A DNA stretch of 64,000 nucleotides from Morchella semilibera (GCA_009192285.1 CM018604.1:1488001-1552000), one strand, 5' to 3'; positions 30,790-41,219 are shown, counted from the first letter of the stretch. Notes: a model not told the origin generated them from the sequence alone. A program made the numbers and translations.

Positions 30790-31420
30790 CTATAAAGTAG
30801 ACAATTATTTGATAAGTATTTAATAAATACTTAATCATAGTATATCACTCGATTCTATCATTTTTACAAAATTCATTGTTTGGAACCAAATATTATACAA
30901 AGAGACGTTATATTTATTAAAATTTATATGATAAATTATATTTTGAATATTCTATTACTACAACTCATATATATATAAAAACAATTAACGAAAGATAAAT
31001 ATCAATCATAGATTATCACCCATCTCCCTGACAAATGATATATAATTCACGGAAAAAACTAATTAGAAAGTTTGTTAGAAAGAAATAAATAAAAATTTGG
31101 ACACACATTTATTAATAACGAGCAAGCACTTGACAAGCGCTTGTCCTGTCTACTGACGTTTACCAATAACGAGCAAGCACTTGTCAAGCATTTATTTAAA
31201 TGCTGTTAGATAGGTTCTATGAGTTGTAAAATAGGTTAAGTACTCATCAAAGAATTATTTATATATACAAAATCCAATAGTACCATTAGGATTATGGGGT
31301 GACGAAAAATTTCTATGTATTTTGATAACCAACAAGTGCTTGTCAAGTGCTTGTCAAGTGTTTGTTAAGTGCTTATTGATTATTGATAAATTTGAATTCA
31401 AACTTTTATTTTTTTTCTAA
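30790..31420. repeat. AT-rich intergenic region with CAAGYGCTTGT repeats
   Basis: No gene. From 31115 to 31385 the motif CAAGCACTTGACAAGCGCTTG / CAAGTGCTTGTCAAGTGCTTG recurs in several closely spaced units (near 31122, 31170 and 31330-31375). They are near-palindromic and of the same type as the motif in the introns at 26600-29800. They could be binding sites near an end of the mobile unit or its promoter. Confidence 0.6.
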
Positions 31421-32089
31421 CTAATTCTTTTTTCCGCGGGTTGCATATCTCTTAACGGGGACAACAATTTCCTCCTCAGAGTCAGTAAGATTACCAACGG
31501 AACTCAAAGGGCTAGATTCTCTGTCCTCCTCAACCACATTTTCTTCCTCCTCCTCTTGCTCCTCCTCTGTATCATTTTCCTCTCCATCGTCAGAGTCAGT
31601 AATACGTTCATCAGATTTGTAGCCCTTATTGTTGTCATTTTTTTTTCTAGCAACTGTATTATGCTTCCGAATTTCCCTGCCGTTATTTTCCTCCTCTTCG
31701 TAGTCGTCATCACCCTTAATTCTATTTTCAAGAACATTAAGTGCTTCGTTGAAACAGCCAAAGCTGAATTCACCCATACGTCCCTTGAAAAGCTCAGGAT
31801 CTTTCAAGTGCTTAGCTCTTTTAACCTTATTTTCGGGAAGGTGGACACCAAGAACATGAGATCGAAGATTTGAAGTGTTACTGAAAACGGTACCACAAAT
31901 ATCAATACCAGAAACATTCTTGATACGACAAGTAGTCTTATGAGGAAAGATAGTAAGGATTCCATCAGTTGGCCAAGCAGGACAAGCAGAGTCATCGAAA
32001 AGCTTTGTCAAAATCTTCTTAAGCTTTGCTCTATCACTGGGATCTCCAGCCTCCTCCCTAGCATGCTCAATCTTTTTTTTAAAAGACAT
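31421..32089 (-). CDS. Zinc-finger-like acidic protein, 222 residues
   Basis: The ATG at 32089 starts MSFKKKIEHAREEAGDP. A finger-like stretch, C-x10-C-x12-H-x4-H (CRIKNVSGIDICGTVF..., LRSHVLGVH), lies near residues 52-86. The cysteine spacing is wider than in a classical C2H2 finger. The C-terminal half is very acidic (EENDTEEEQEEEEENVVEED) and ends with a basic segment (VPVKRYATRGKKN). The frame is intact. Upstream the minus strand is AT-rich with no strong signal. It adjoins the repeat motifs of the AT-rich island, so it may be the DNA-binding partner or cargo of the same unit; this is inference. I know no named family that fits. Confidence 0.55.
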   Translation of the reverse strand: MSFKKKIEHAREEAGDPSDRAKLKKILTKLFDDSACPAWPTDGILTIFPHKTTCRIKNVSGIDICGTVFSNTSNLRSHVLGVHLPENKVKRAKHLKDPELFKGRMGEFSFGCFNEALNVLENRIKGDDDYEEEENNGREIRKHNTVARKKNDNNKGYKSDERITDSDDGEENDTEEEQEEEEENVVEEDRESSPLSSVGNLTDSEEEIVVPVKRYATRGKKN

Positions 32090-32515
32090 ACTAAATAATA
32101 TTAGTACACAAGCTAAATTAAAAGCTTGGAATAGCTATACTTGACAAAAGACTGCACCATTTAAAAGTAGAGGGTTACTTCTTGACTGCTTGTGGTTGCG
32201 CAGTAGGGCTTGCTTCCTGATTGCTTGTGGTTTCGCGCTGTGGATTGCTTCCTGCCTGCTGCTTCCTGCCTGCTGCTTCCTGCCTGCTGCTTCCTGCCTG
32301 TGGTTGCGCGCGCTGCTGGGACCACCATGCATTAGCAGTTTCCCTCTGACTCCGGGTTTGACATGTCATATAGAGACTCACCTACTAGTAGGGGGATTTG
32401 TTCCAGTAGTTGCGCGCGCTGTGAATGCTTCCTTGTTTGGGGGTTCGCTTGCCAGTGGGTGGGAGATCGCTTCTCTCTGAGAAGTGGGATGAGATCGCTA
32501 ATTACTAAGCGAGCT
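32090..32515 (-). repeat. Possible LTR with a 14-bp tandem repeat
   Basis: Downstream of the gag-like gene (minus strand) a purine run (GGACAGGGGGAATG) is followed by TGTTGAGCTCGCTTAG at about 32515. That would be a normal purine tract and LTR start. The region contains about four tandem copies of CTTCCTGCCTGCTG at about 32243-32305 and further GCGCGC-rich copies. The other end of this LTR was not found. Confidence 0.35.
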
Positions 32516-32721
32516 CAACATTCCCCCTGTCCACCCGAACCTTCCACATTTACTACCGACTCATTCCGAACGTCTGCCCCGCCAGCCTCCTACTTTTTTC
32601 TCATGGTGACTTGACCCTCCATCAGAGGGGTCGCCTCTTTTCCCTGTCTCCGGCGGTGGTGGTGGTCCCCCTTCGGATCCTTCCTCTTCTATCGGATCCG
32701 GAACGGATCGGTCGGGTGCAG

Positions 32722-33170
32722 TGTATCACGGAGCGAAGCAGAGGTTTCAGCGAAGCGAACCAAGGTACACTACCCAGGCGGGACGTAACAGTAATATCCG
32801 AGGCGGGGCGGGGCGAGACTATGGAGCAAGGCGAAAGACGGGGTAGAGAACCGAATATATTCTAAAGGACTACAAACTCCTGAGGATAGGAAGGTTGCGT
32901 GAAGAGGAAAGGAAAGAAACTATCTACAAGCGAGGGCAAAGCCCCTATATATATCACACCTCCCGACCCGATGACTAACCCAAGTAACCCTGTACAGAAT
33001 CCCGTAGAACCTCCCAAGACCTTTATGTCCGTACTCAACCTTATCCCCTATTCCCGAAACCCTTATATCCGAACCGAACCCCTCATACCGAAACCCCAAG
33101 AACATAAGAGAATTCCTGACTAATCCCTCTTCCCGCAACCTCACTAGACCGCGCTCCACGCCGTGATACA
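32722..33170 (-). repeat. Solo LTR-D (449 bp) with 10-bp inverted ends
   Basis: The ends are TGTATCACGG and CCGTGATACA, exact reverse complements. Read on the minus strand it has a TATATATAG box (near 32946-32954) and a CGCAACCTTCCT segment like that of LTR-A downstream of its TATA box. This gives the orientation and suggests a shared origin. The flanks (TGCAG and GTGGA) match poorly. A second, split copy lies at 52432-53734. Confidence 0.75.
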
Positions 33171-33480
33171 GTGGATCGGTGCGTAAGGAGGAGCAAGTCT
33201 ATCTGTTTTTGCATCTCGGCCATTTGCTCTTTATGGCCTCGGGCTTGCTCTTTCTGTGCTCGGATCACTTCTCCGACCGATTCCTTTGCCTGTTCCCGTA
33301 ATTTGTCGATCTCTAACTGGGTTGCCATCAACTGCTGTTGGGTTTGGATATGGGCTGCCTCTAAGGCTTCCCGTTCCATGGCTTTAATGACCCAGGCTTG
33401 TTCATTCTCAAATTCCCGGCTCTCGGCTAACTCCTGGAACATGGCTCCAAGCCTGTCTATATTGGTTTTGACCGCTTGGG

Positions 33481-34106
33481 TGTCCCGGCGTCTTGGCATT
33501 TGTTCTGATAGTTCGGTAGGCGATATATGGTTGTGGTTGTTAGGGTAATGTTAAGCGAGGAAGGGGTGTGCTAAAGGAGGGGGTGTCGTCATTGCTTTCG
33601 ATGAGGTTCGATGGCGTGATGGATTTGTAATATAAAATAGTGAAGATGGTGGGGAGGATTACAAGGTGTGGTTGCGGTGTGATTCCATGAGTTTCTATGA
33701 ACTGATGTTTGAGTCATAGTGGACTGGTGAAGGAGGGGTGTTAAATAGCGGGGATAGATGTTTTCCTTAGTTCCTTCTTTCTTTTCTCTTCGTCTCGTCT
33801 TCCTGTTATCTCAGTACATAGGAATCTACTCCTATTTCTAAGCCATAGCCTTTGGTACCAAATATTTGATCCTCTGACGAGAGGAAACTCATAGTATTTC
33901 TCATCGTTCTCGTTGAGGTCCATCTGGTCCTCACTTCCCCTGCTCTGTGCCCTTGCCCTTGCCTTTGCCTTTGCCGGTGCCTGTGCTTGTGCCTGCCCGG
34001 TGTTGTCCTTGTCTTTGTCGATCTCCTCGTCGCGTAGACTGTGCTCCTCGAGCCGATCTGCGTCATCATTGTCATCTTCTTCTTTGCGTCGGGTTACTCC
34101 GTCACA
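33481..34106 (-). repeat. Solo LTR-B with TTGGG duplication
   Basis: 626 bp, from TGTCCCGGCGTCTTGG to TTACTCCGTCACA. TTGGG is found at 33476-33480 and 34107-34111. By chance the gag frame reads into the LTR frame without a stop, producing a 214-codon chimera that ends KRKKELRKTSIPAI. Confidence 0.93.
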
Positions 34107-34448
34107 TTGGGCTGCAATGTTCGATAGTTTTTTCTCCGTCTGGACTTTCTCCTGCGTGTTTTGGAGTTGGTCCCATATTATTTTGCCTGCGGCCGATAAC
34201 CCGGCAATCTGGGCTTCATGTTTCCTGAGGAAACGTTCCAACCTTTCCATTGTGGATTGACCTGCCGGGCATTTGCTGGTCCGACTTCTTATGGATAGTG
34301 GATCGGGGCTGTCATCTCGGCTAAAAGCTGGTGACTCCCCCATTACAGAGTCCTCCTCTGCTTTGTATTGTAGCTTGGCAGCCATTGTTTTGTTTGTAAA
34401 GTTGTGATTCTTGAGAACTCCAGGTGAACCTGGGAGTAAACGGTATAC

Positions 34449-35396
34449 TATTAGGGTGTCGCACCGGACTACCAGAGTAGTACTGTGAAGAGCTCAGAGT
34501 CCGAAACGCTGACTGCAAATGCAGAGAGGAACGGGGTCAATTCCGTCTAAACGTAACTAGAATCTCCGTTGTCCGATGCTAGTCCGACAGGTATAGAAAG
34601 ACATATAGAGTTGGGTAAGGCTAACACGAAGATTGGTTCAGGTAGATATTTCCAAGAATCACTTAAGAGCGTATAGAATAGAGGTAATAGATTTATATCG
34701 TTAAGACTCTTTCTTTGTCGATGATGATTTCAACAAAGTCGGAGAATGATACTGTATTTATATCCCGCGCAAATGTCACGTGGACTAAAAACTATCATTA
34801 CAACAAATATGTGAGAGACCCAAAAGACCCTGATAATCGCCAAGAAAACCAAACACCAACGCCAACATTCACAACTCTTTTTAAATCCCTCATGTTACAT
34901 CGCGCTACTGTATGCACTCAGTTTCTCGTCAGCGGGGAAGTGCCGGAGTCAGCCTACCTGATAACTCCTTGGTACCAGGCCTCGACTTCACTCGCCAACT
35001 CTTTCCCTGCATCGTTATCTATCACTAAGGAGCATGGCTCAACATTAGGACTGTCAACGATTAGGTACCGGAGGTGTCGGGTAGTCTTACCTTTCCCAGA
35101 GAAGTTACCAGCGTCAGCTTTCTCAAAACCTTCACCGTTTGATCAGTTTTGGTCCGATTGATCCCAAGCTTGAACTGCTGCCCCCTCATATACCCATCGG
35201 TATCCTGAGTGGCTATGCCGGTGCTTTGACGCTCCAGGGGTTATTTTCGGGGTCAAAAACGTGTTTTTTAACTAGTGATTCCGCAACTCCGCAATCTGGC
35301 CCATACTGGCACCACTGTACCTCTCTGGGGCACCAATTGGGAGTTCAGTAGCATAGGGAGGCTTTGCTGGTCTTCCTGTCTCCAAATCCCGTAACA
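34449..35396 (-). repeat. LTR-E, long form (948 bp)
   Basis: On the plus strand it starts TATTAGGGTGTCGCACC and ends AAATCCCGTAACA. It contains the full internal region lacking in the copies at 1301-2109 and 39668-40377. The flanks (TATAC and GTCAT) differ and the two sides belong to different elements (gag gene and LINE), so the locus was rearranged after insertion or two copies recombined. Confidence 0.75.
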
Positions 35397-35401
35397 GTCA
35401 T

Positions 35402-36375
35402 TTACTCTTTTGTGTTGCTGAAGATTTCATAGATCTAACCATTACATCAAATGTGCTCTTCATCTCATTGTTGTTTTAGTTCGTGTGACGGAGTAACCCG
35501 ACGCAAAGAAGAAGATGATAATGATGATGCAGAAGGACCCAAGGAGTACAGCTTAAGCTACGAGGAGACCGACGAAGACAAAGGTAACACCGGGCAGGCA
35601 CAAGCACAGGCACCGGCAAAGGCAAAGGCAAGGGCAAGGGCACAGAGCAGGGGAAGTGAGGACCAGATGGACCTCAACGAGAACGATGAGAAATACTATG
35701 AGTTTCCTCTCGTCAGAGGATCAAATATTTGGTACGAAAGGCTATGGCTTAGAAATAGGAGTAGATTCCTATGTACCGAGATAACAGGAAGACGAGACGA
35801 AGAGAAAAGAAAGAAGGAACTAAGGAAAACATCTAACCCCGCTATTTAACACTTCTCCTCCACCAGTTCGCTATGACTCATACAATAGTTCATAGAAGCC
35901 CACAGAAATCCGTCGCATCCACACCTCGTATTTCTCCCCACCATCCCCTTTATTTACATTACAAATCCATCACGCCATCGAACTTCCCAGAACCCAATGA
36001 CAACACCCTCCCTTTAGCGCACCCTTTCCTCGCTTAACCATTCCTAAACAATCACAACAGCGCTTCGACTAACGAGCCTTCAGGACCGATGCCAAGACGC
36101 CAGGACAGTTCGTGACAGTAAGAACTGAATTGATAAGGGTCTGCAATGCTTGGATCCAAGTTATGAGCTGTTGATTTTGTTCTTTAATTTCGGTATTCTG
36201 TGAGGTAACAGTCTGAATGCAGTCCCCCATAGCTGTTAATTCATTGTAGTTTGGGGATCCAAACGAAATATGGTGACCAGAACGTCCTGGTAGAGCCAGT
36301 CTTTTTCCGGAAATATTTTCATCGGACTGAAACGATACTCTTTTTGTTACGGGTATAGCTTCTAAATCTGGACAT
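35402..36375 (-). pseudogene. LINE ORF1 fragment split by LTR-B
   Basis: 35402-35483 and 36113-36375 match the LINE at about 23765-24110, in order and in the same orientation (coiled-coil region of ORF1). The LTR-B sits exactly between them with one copy of its target duplication on each side. The fragment shows several differences from the full LINE, so it is an older insertion. Confidence 0.85.
35484..36107 (+). repeat. Solo LTR-B with GTTCG duplication
   Basis: 624 bp, from TGTGACGGAGTAACCC to GCCAGGACA. GTTCG occurs at 35479-35483 and 36108-36112. The interior open frame (to 35849) is intact and reads CDGVTRRKEEDDNDDAEG...QAQAQAPAKAKARARAQ...RDEEKRKKELRKTSNPAI. Confidence 0.95.
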
Positions 36376-36489
36376 TAGTGGTGTGGTGGCCAAAATTGAC
36401 CGTATCTCGACCAAACAACCTTCGATCAAGCTGCGACTTGATCATGAGCTGGAGGGGGCAAAAAGAATAATATTATTAGTCTTTACTGT

Positions 36490-37277
36490 GCTAAATGTGC
36501 CAATTGGAAATGCGGTACAGCCAGTATGGCTGGAAACTTGAAGTTGCAGAAAGACTAGTAAATGGAAACATTTTTGACCCCAATAATAACTCCTGGAGTG
36601 ACAAAGCGATGGCATACCTGCTGTGACGGAGTAACCCGGCGCAAGGAAGAAGATGACAATGATGACGCAGGAGAGCTCGAGGAGCACAGTCTCGGAACGA
36701 GGAGACTGACGAAGACAGAGGCAACACCGGGCAGGCACAAGCACAGGCACCGGCAAAGGCAAAGGCAAGCGCAAGGGCACAGAACAGGGAAAGTGAGGAC
36801 CAGATGAACCTCAACGAGAACGATGAGAAATACTATGGGTTTCCCCTCGCCTGAGGATCAAGTATTTAGTACGAGGGGCTATGGCTTAGAAATAGGAGTA
36901 GATTCCTATGTACTGAGATAACAGGAAGACGAGACAGAGAGAAAAGAAAGAAAGAACTAAGGAAAACATCTAACCCCGCTATTTAACACTCCCCTCCACC
37001 AGTCCGCTATGACTCATGCATCACCTCATAGAACCCCATAGAAATCCATCGCATCCACATCGCATATTCCTTCCCACCATCTTCGCTATTTACATTACCA
37101 ATCCATCACGCCACCGAACCTCCGAGAACCTAGTGACGACACCCCCCTTTAGCACACCTCTTCCTCGCTTAACTATTCCTAAACAATCACAACAGCGCTT
37201 TCACTACCGAACCCTCGGGACTAGTGCCAAGACGCCGGGACACCTGCTTTGAAATCCAGTGGGTATATGAGGGGGCA
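36490..37277 (+). repeat. LTR-E internal fragment split by LTR-B
   Basis: 36490-36621 and 37243-37277 match the interior of LTR-E (TTTTTGACCCC...CTCCTGGAGTGACAAAGCG and GGGTATATGAGGGGGCA). The ends of the LTR-E are missing. Confidence 0.65.
36622..37242 (+). repeat. Solo LTR-B with CCTGC duplication
   Basis: 621 bp, from TGTGACGGAGTAACCC to GACGCCGGGACA. CCTGC stands at 36617-36621 and 37243-37247. Confidence 0.95.
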
Positions 37278-37337
37278 TGTGACGGAGTAACACGACGCAA
37301 AGTAAAAGATGAAAATAATGATGCAGAAGGACTCGAA
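37278..37337 (+). repeat. LTR-B 5' fragment
   Basis: The first 60 bases of an LTR-B (TGTGACGGAGTAACACG to GACTCGA) are joined to unrelated sequence. That sequence is shared, inverted, with 52275-52353, where it also abuts an LTR-B piece. Confidence 0.7.
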
Positions 37338-37760
37338 TACCGCATTAATTCGCCTCAGCAGATGGTCAAAATGAGGATGGATTTGGGTGTGGTGCCAATT
37401 ATGTCATTTGAGACAGTGGGTAAGACATAAGTCCAAATGAAAAATATCCCTGAGATTTCCGTTTGCATCTAGATGCATAATATGCCTCTTTCCCAATCAT
37501 ACTACACAATCAACCATACAACTTGTTCGGACTATTGAATATTCTTTAATTATGGCCCCACAATCAACTATAGAACTTATTCGGACTGTCAGACCTGCTA
37601 CATTTTATGCTGGAGTGAAGAAACGACTAGGACCTAAAAGGAAAACAATTGCCGAAAGAAAACTTGCCCCTCCTCGTTCCATAAAAAATCCACATCGATC
37701 TTATACTATCAAATTTAAACTAAGGATATTATCCTATTGGCATCATACTACAATTCCATT

Positions 37761-38563
37761 TTTTTTTTTTTTTTTTTAAATCATATAGTTCAATTAATTC
37801 TAGGTACATGAACATTGCATGCAGGGAAAACCCTATGGCATAAAGTGCACCTATCCCCAAACAACCTTTTTCCGCCTATAAAAAAAAAAAGAGTACCCCG
37901 CATGGAGGCCTCGTTAAAAAAAAATTGCATGAGAAGATAAAGAAAGAAGAGAATGTGACCGGCCAACCGGAGAAGGCCGGAGATTGCGAGCGGTAGCGAG
38001 CCTGAGTGGGCGTGTGTGTGGTACAGGACACGTCACAACAGGAGGAGGGTGGGTGGGATCCGGTTGCAATCCGAAAATGGGATCCGCGAGCGGGGTAACA
38101 CCCCGAAAAGGACATGGAGGGCCTGAAGGAATCCGGTTGCAGTCCGAAGAAGGGAGTCCAGCAGGAGAAGAGAATTTGACAGAATCCCCTTGCCAAAGGG
38201 AAAAACTTTCGTGGAGAAAGGGTTTTTCGTTAAACACACCGGCGTAAGCACACGCCCTTAGGGGCCGCCGCAAGAACTCGCTCGTTGACTTAGCATAGCG
38301 GTGGAACGGAAGGTCCGTTCTGCCTTCCCCCCAGAGAAGGTTAAGGATTAGGTACCTGGGTCGCCGAACCTGGTGACTAGGGTCATCGCAAAGAGAGGAG
38401 AGACATCGTCCATAGAGAGTGGAACGTCATTGTGAGGAAGAGTAAAGTTCGTAGACATTTTCAAAGACATGAAGCCTGAGAAAAGTCTGTGTGTGAGGGT
38501 GAACCCCCCTATTCCCAACTCTTGGCGGAGTTGAGAACGAGGTTGCAAGGAGCAAGAGGGTTG
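37761..38563 (-). mobile_element. Poly(A) retroposon (about 800 bp) with 16-bp target duplication
   Basis: ATACTACAATTCCATT is present at 37745-37760 and 38564-38579. A run of about 17 T follows the first copy, which is the poly(A) tail of an element on the minus strand. The body has no reverse transcriptase. It has a B-box-like GGTTCGGCGACCC near 38355-38380 on the minus strand and short frames (for example 38548-38348). It is either a long SINE or a retroposed cellular transcript. Removing it restores the helix-turn-helix frame of the pogo-like gene. Confidence 0.8.
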
Positions 38564-39667
38564 ATACTACAATTCCATTAGGACTAACAACTTCACGACA
38601 GCCTACTAGAGCAGAGGTTTCCGATAGGTTTAAAATTCCAGCAACCAATCTAAGCAGGTGGAAAAAAGACGAAGCTCAACTACTTGTTAGCAAAAGCTCT
38701 CACCGAAGTCTACGAAACAATCAACCACGTCGATGGAGAGATATGGAAAAAATATTGTATGAACAATTTCTTGAAAGACGGAAACTAGGAAGGGTTGTCA
38801 GGAGGGGATGGTTTAGGAAAACTAGTAAACAATTATTGATTATCACTCATCCGGATAATCATGATTTGTTTTGTTTTTCTAATAGTTGGTTTCGTGGGTT
38901 TCTTTCATGGCACAATATCTCTCTCCGATTCGCTACAAATAAAGCTAGTCAACTTCCGATCGGCCATTTCGATACGATTGCTACTTGGGCTTGTTATAAC
39001 TGACGGAATTCACAAATTCGATCAAATAATGAGAAAGGATTAGGCGATATGGTTGAAGCAGTTGGACGCTATCGACTAAGGAATATCTGTAATATGGATC
39101 AAACACCAATATCTTTCGGGTTTCTAAATGGCCAAACCTATACAATCAAACGTGACGAGACAGTTTGGCTAAAATCATCAAAACAAAATGGACTAGACAA
39201 ACGACAAGCTATACTTCAACTCACTGTATTTGCGGACGGAGAGCCTCATGTACAACCTCTTATTTTTTTCCGTGGCCTTGGAGTTGGATCTACTGTTATT
39301 GCCGAAAAAAAATATTACGATCCTAGAGTCGTTGTAAAATTCACCCCTACTGCTTACGCTAATTCAGAAAATATTTTACAATGGATTGATGAGCAATTGG
39401 TACCCGTACTTGATTCACAACCAACATTTTTACCGTTGGATTTATTTGGTGGACATCGAACTGAAGATGTGCTAGATACATTTTTAGCTCATGATATTAC
39501 CGTTTCAGTTATTCCCGGTGGATGTACCAGTTTGATTCAGGCTCTTGATGTATCCATTAACCGTCTTTTTAAAGATATCTTTCGGGAAATTTTAGATGAA
39601 AAGTTGGATAAGATTGAGATAGAAGAGTGGGGAAAAAGCTTTAGTAGTAGTTCGATTGGTAGAAAAC

Positions 39668-40377
39668 TGTTACGGGATTTGGAGACAGGAAGACCAGCAA
39701 TTGAGAAAGCTGACGCTGGTGACTTCTCAGGGAAAGGTAAGACTACCCGACATCTCCGGTACCTAATCGTTGACAGTCCTAATGTTGAGTCATGCTCTTT
39801 AGTGATAGATAACGATGCAGGGAAAGAGTTGGCGAGTGAAGTCGAGGCCTGGTACCAAGGAGTTATCAGGTAGGCTGACTCCGGCACTTCCCCGCTGACG
39901 AGAAACTGAGTGCATACAGTAGCGCGATGTAACATGAGGGATTTAAAAAGAGTTGGGAATGTTGGCGTTGGTGTTTGGGTTTCTTGACGTTATCAGGGTC
40001 TTCTAGGTCTCCCACATATTTGTTGTAATGATAGTTCTTAGTCCGCATGACATTTGCGCGGGATATAAATACAGTGTCATTCTCCGACTTTGTTGAAATC
40101 ATCATCGACGAAGAAAGAGTCTTAACGATATAAATATATTACCTCTATTCTATACGCTCTTAAGTGACTCTTGAAAATATCTACCTGAACCAATCTTCGT
40201 GTTAGCATTATTCCAATCTAAACAACTTTCTATACTCGTCGGACTAGCATCAGACAACGGAGATCCTAGTTACGTTTACACTGAAGCGACCCCGTTCCTT
40301 TCTGCCTTTGCAGTTAGCGTTTCGGACTCTGAGCTTTTCACATTACTACTCTGGTAGTCCGGTGCGACACCCTATTA
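39668..40377 (+). repeat. Solo LTR-E with AAAAC duplication
   Basis: 710 bp, from TGTTACGGGATTTGG to GACACCCTATTA. AAAAC is found at 39663-39667 and 40378-40382, and the pogo-like reading frame continues across. It lacks about 240 internal bases compared with the longest copies. Confidence 0.9.
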
Positions 40378-41219
40378 AAAACGTATTGCTACTACTTGTG
40401 CTGTAGGTGAAGCGTGGGAAATATTTTATCGGGAAAAGAAACATGTAATTATTAGATCATTTTGTGCCGTAGGGCTAGCACTACCTATTGATGGAAGCGC
40501 TGATACTGAAATTTCTATTAAAGGAATCAGTACACCGACTTTAGTTGAAAGACTAAGAGACTGGAAGAATCGGGATATCAAGGGAGATAACCGAAGAAGA
40601 AATTACAGAAGTAGGAGATAATGATACAGCAGTAGATCTTGAAGTAGAACTTCCTAAGCACGAATTTGTATAATTAGATCTAGCATTACTTACTGGACAT
40701 TTTATTTATTGAAAAATAATACTGATGTTAAGCGAAGCATTACAAAAAACCTCGTAGTTTGTTGTCAAAAGTTCAAAAAACATTAGGAACAAGTGAACTA
40801 TTACCAAAAACCTCTTGGCTTATGGCTAAAAGTTCAAAGTTGAAGACCTGCCAGTCTAAAACTTTTCTCGCTGAGGGGTGAACTGCTGGTTTGAACATCA
40901 GCAAGCCTATTCAACCCTACCGGAGGCCCGGGAGGTGTAGGAGACGTTCGGAGACACCCGTCAAACTTTCGATCTCCAGGGGCTTACCCGCCCGTACGAG
41001 GGCCTCCTGAGCCTTTGCAGGAGCCTCCCGAGCCTTCAAGAAGGCTTAGCGGGCTCTCCTGATGCTAAGCGGCGCTCTCCTGGCGCCATCTGGAGGCTTT
41101 GTAATATTCTCTCCCGAGAGGCTGCGAGATATCGTAGACCTCCACACTAGTAAGAGGTTTTCGTTTAGAGAGGCTTCAGAGACGCTCTGTTATAAGCCCA
41201 AGGATGAGTAGGGCGTTCT

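Larger units (their letters stand above)
32516..34385 (-). pseudogene. Gag-like coiled-coil protein split by LTR-B and LTR-D
   Basis: The ATG at 34385 begins MAAKLQYKAEEDSVMGESPAF. The reading (34385-34107) contains ERLERFLRKHEAQIAGL and QNTQEKVQTEKKLSN and is cut by the LTR-B at 33481-34106. It resumes at 33480 with AVKTNIDRLGAMFQELAESREFENEQ and a long coiled coil down to MQKQIDLLLLTH at about 33171. The LTR-D (32722-33170) interrupts it there. The last part (about 32721-32530) reads DPIEEEGSEGG...PPPPPETGKRGDPSDGG and ends in a stop. No CCHC or capsid motif is visible. It is most likely the gag of a small LTR element, because a purine tract and a TG start follow. Confidence 0.55.
37552..40650 (+). 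pseudogene. Pogo-like DDE transposase, broken by two insertions
   Basis: The ATG at 37552 begins MAPQSTIELIRTVRPATF. The DNA-binding part has a helix-turn-helix split by the retroposon (YTIKFKLRILSYWHHTTIP, then PTRAEVSDRFKIPATNLSRWKK). A CENP-B-type second domain follows (LYEQFLERRKLGR...WFRGFLSWHNISLR). The catalytic core follows with D in CNMDQTPISF, D in LPLDLFGGHRTEDV, and GGCTSLIQALDVSINRLFKD carrying the third aspartate. The frame is interrupted by a stop and frameshift near 39001. An LTR-E (39668-40377) splits GRK from RIATTCAVGEAWE. The C-terminal part ends in frameshifted sequence near 40650. The terminal repeats of this transposon were not found. Confidence 0.85.

Noticed and set aside
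33741-34385. A 214-codon intact gene on the minus strand
   Set aside because: It is a chimera. The first part is the gag-like gene, and the rest is LTR-B read through, with the TTGGG target duplication at the joint.
37745-37780. Run of T as a transcription terminator
   Set aside because: It lies next to a 16-bp target duplication and is best explained as the poly(A) tail of a minus-strand retroposon.
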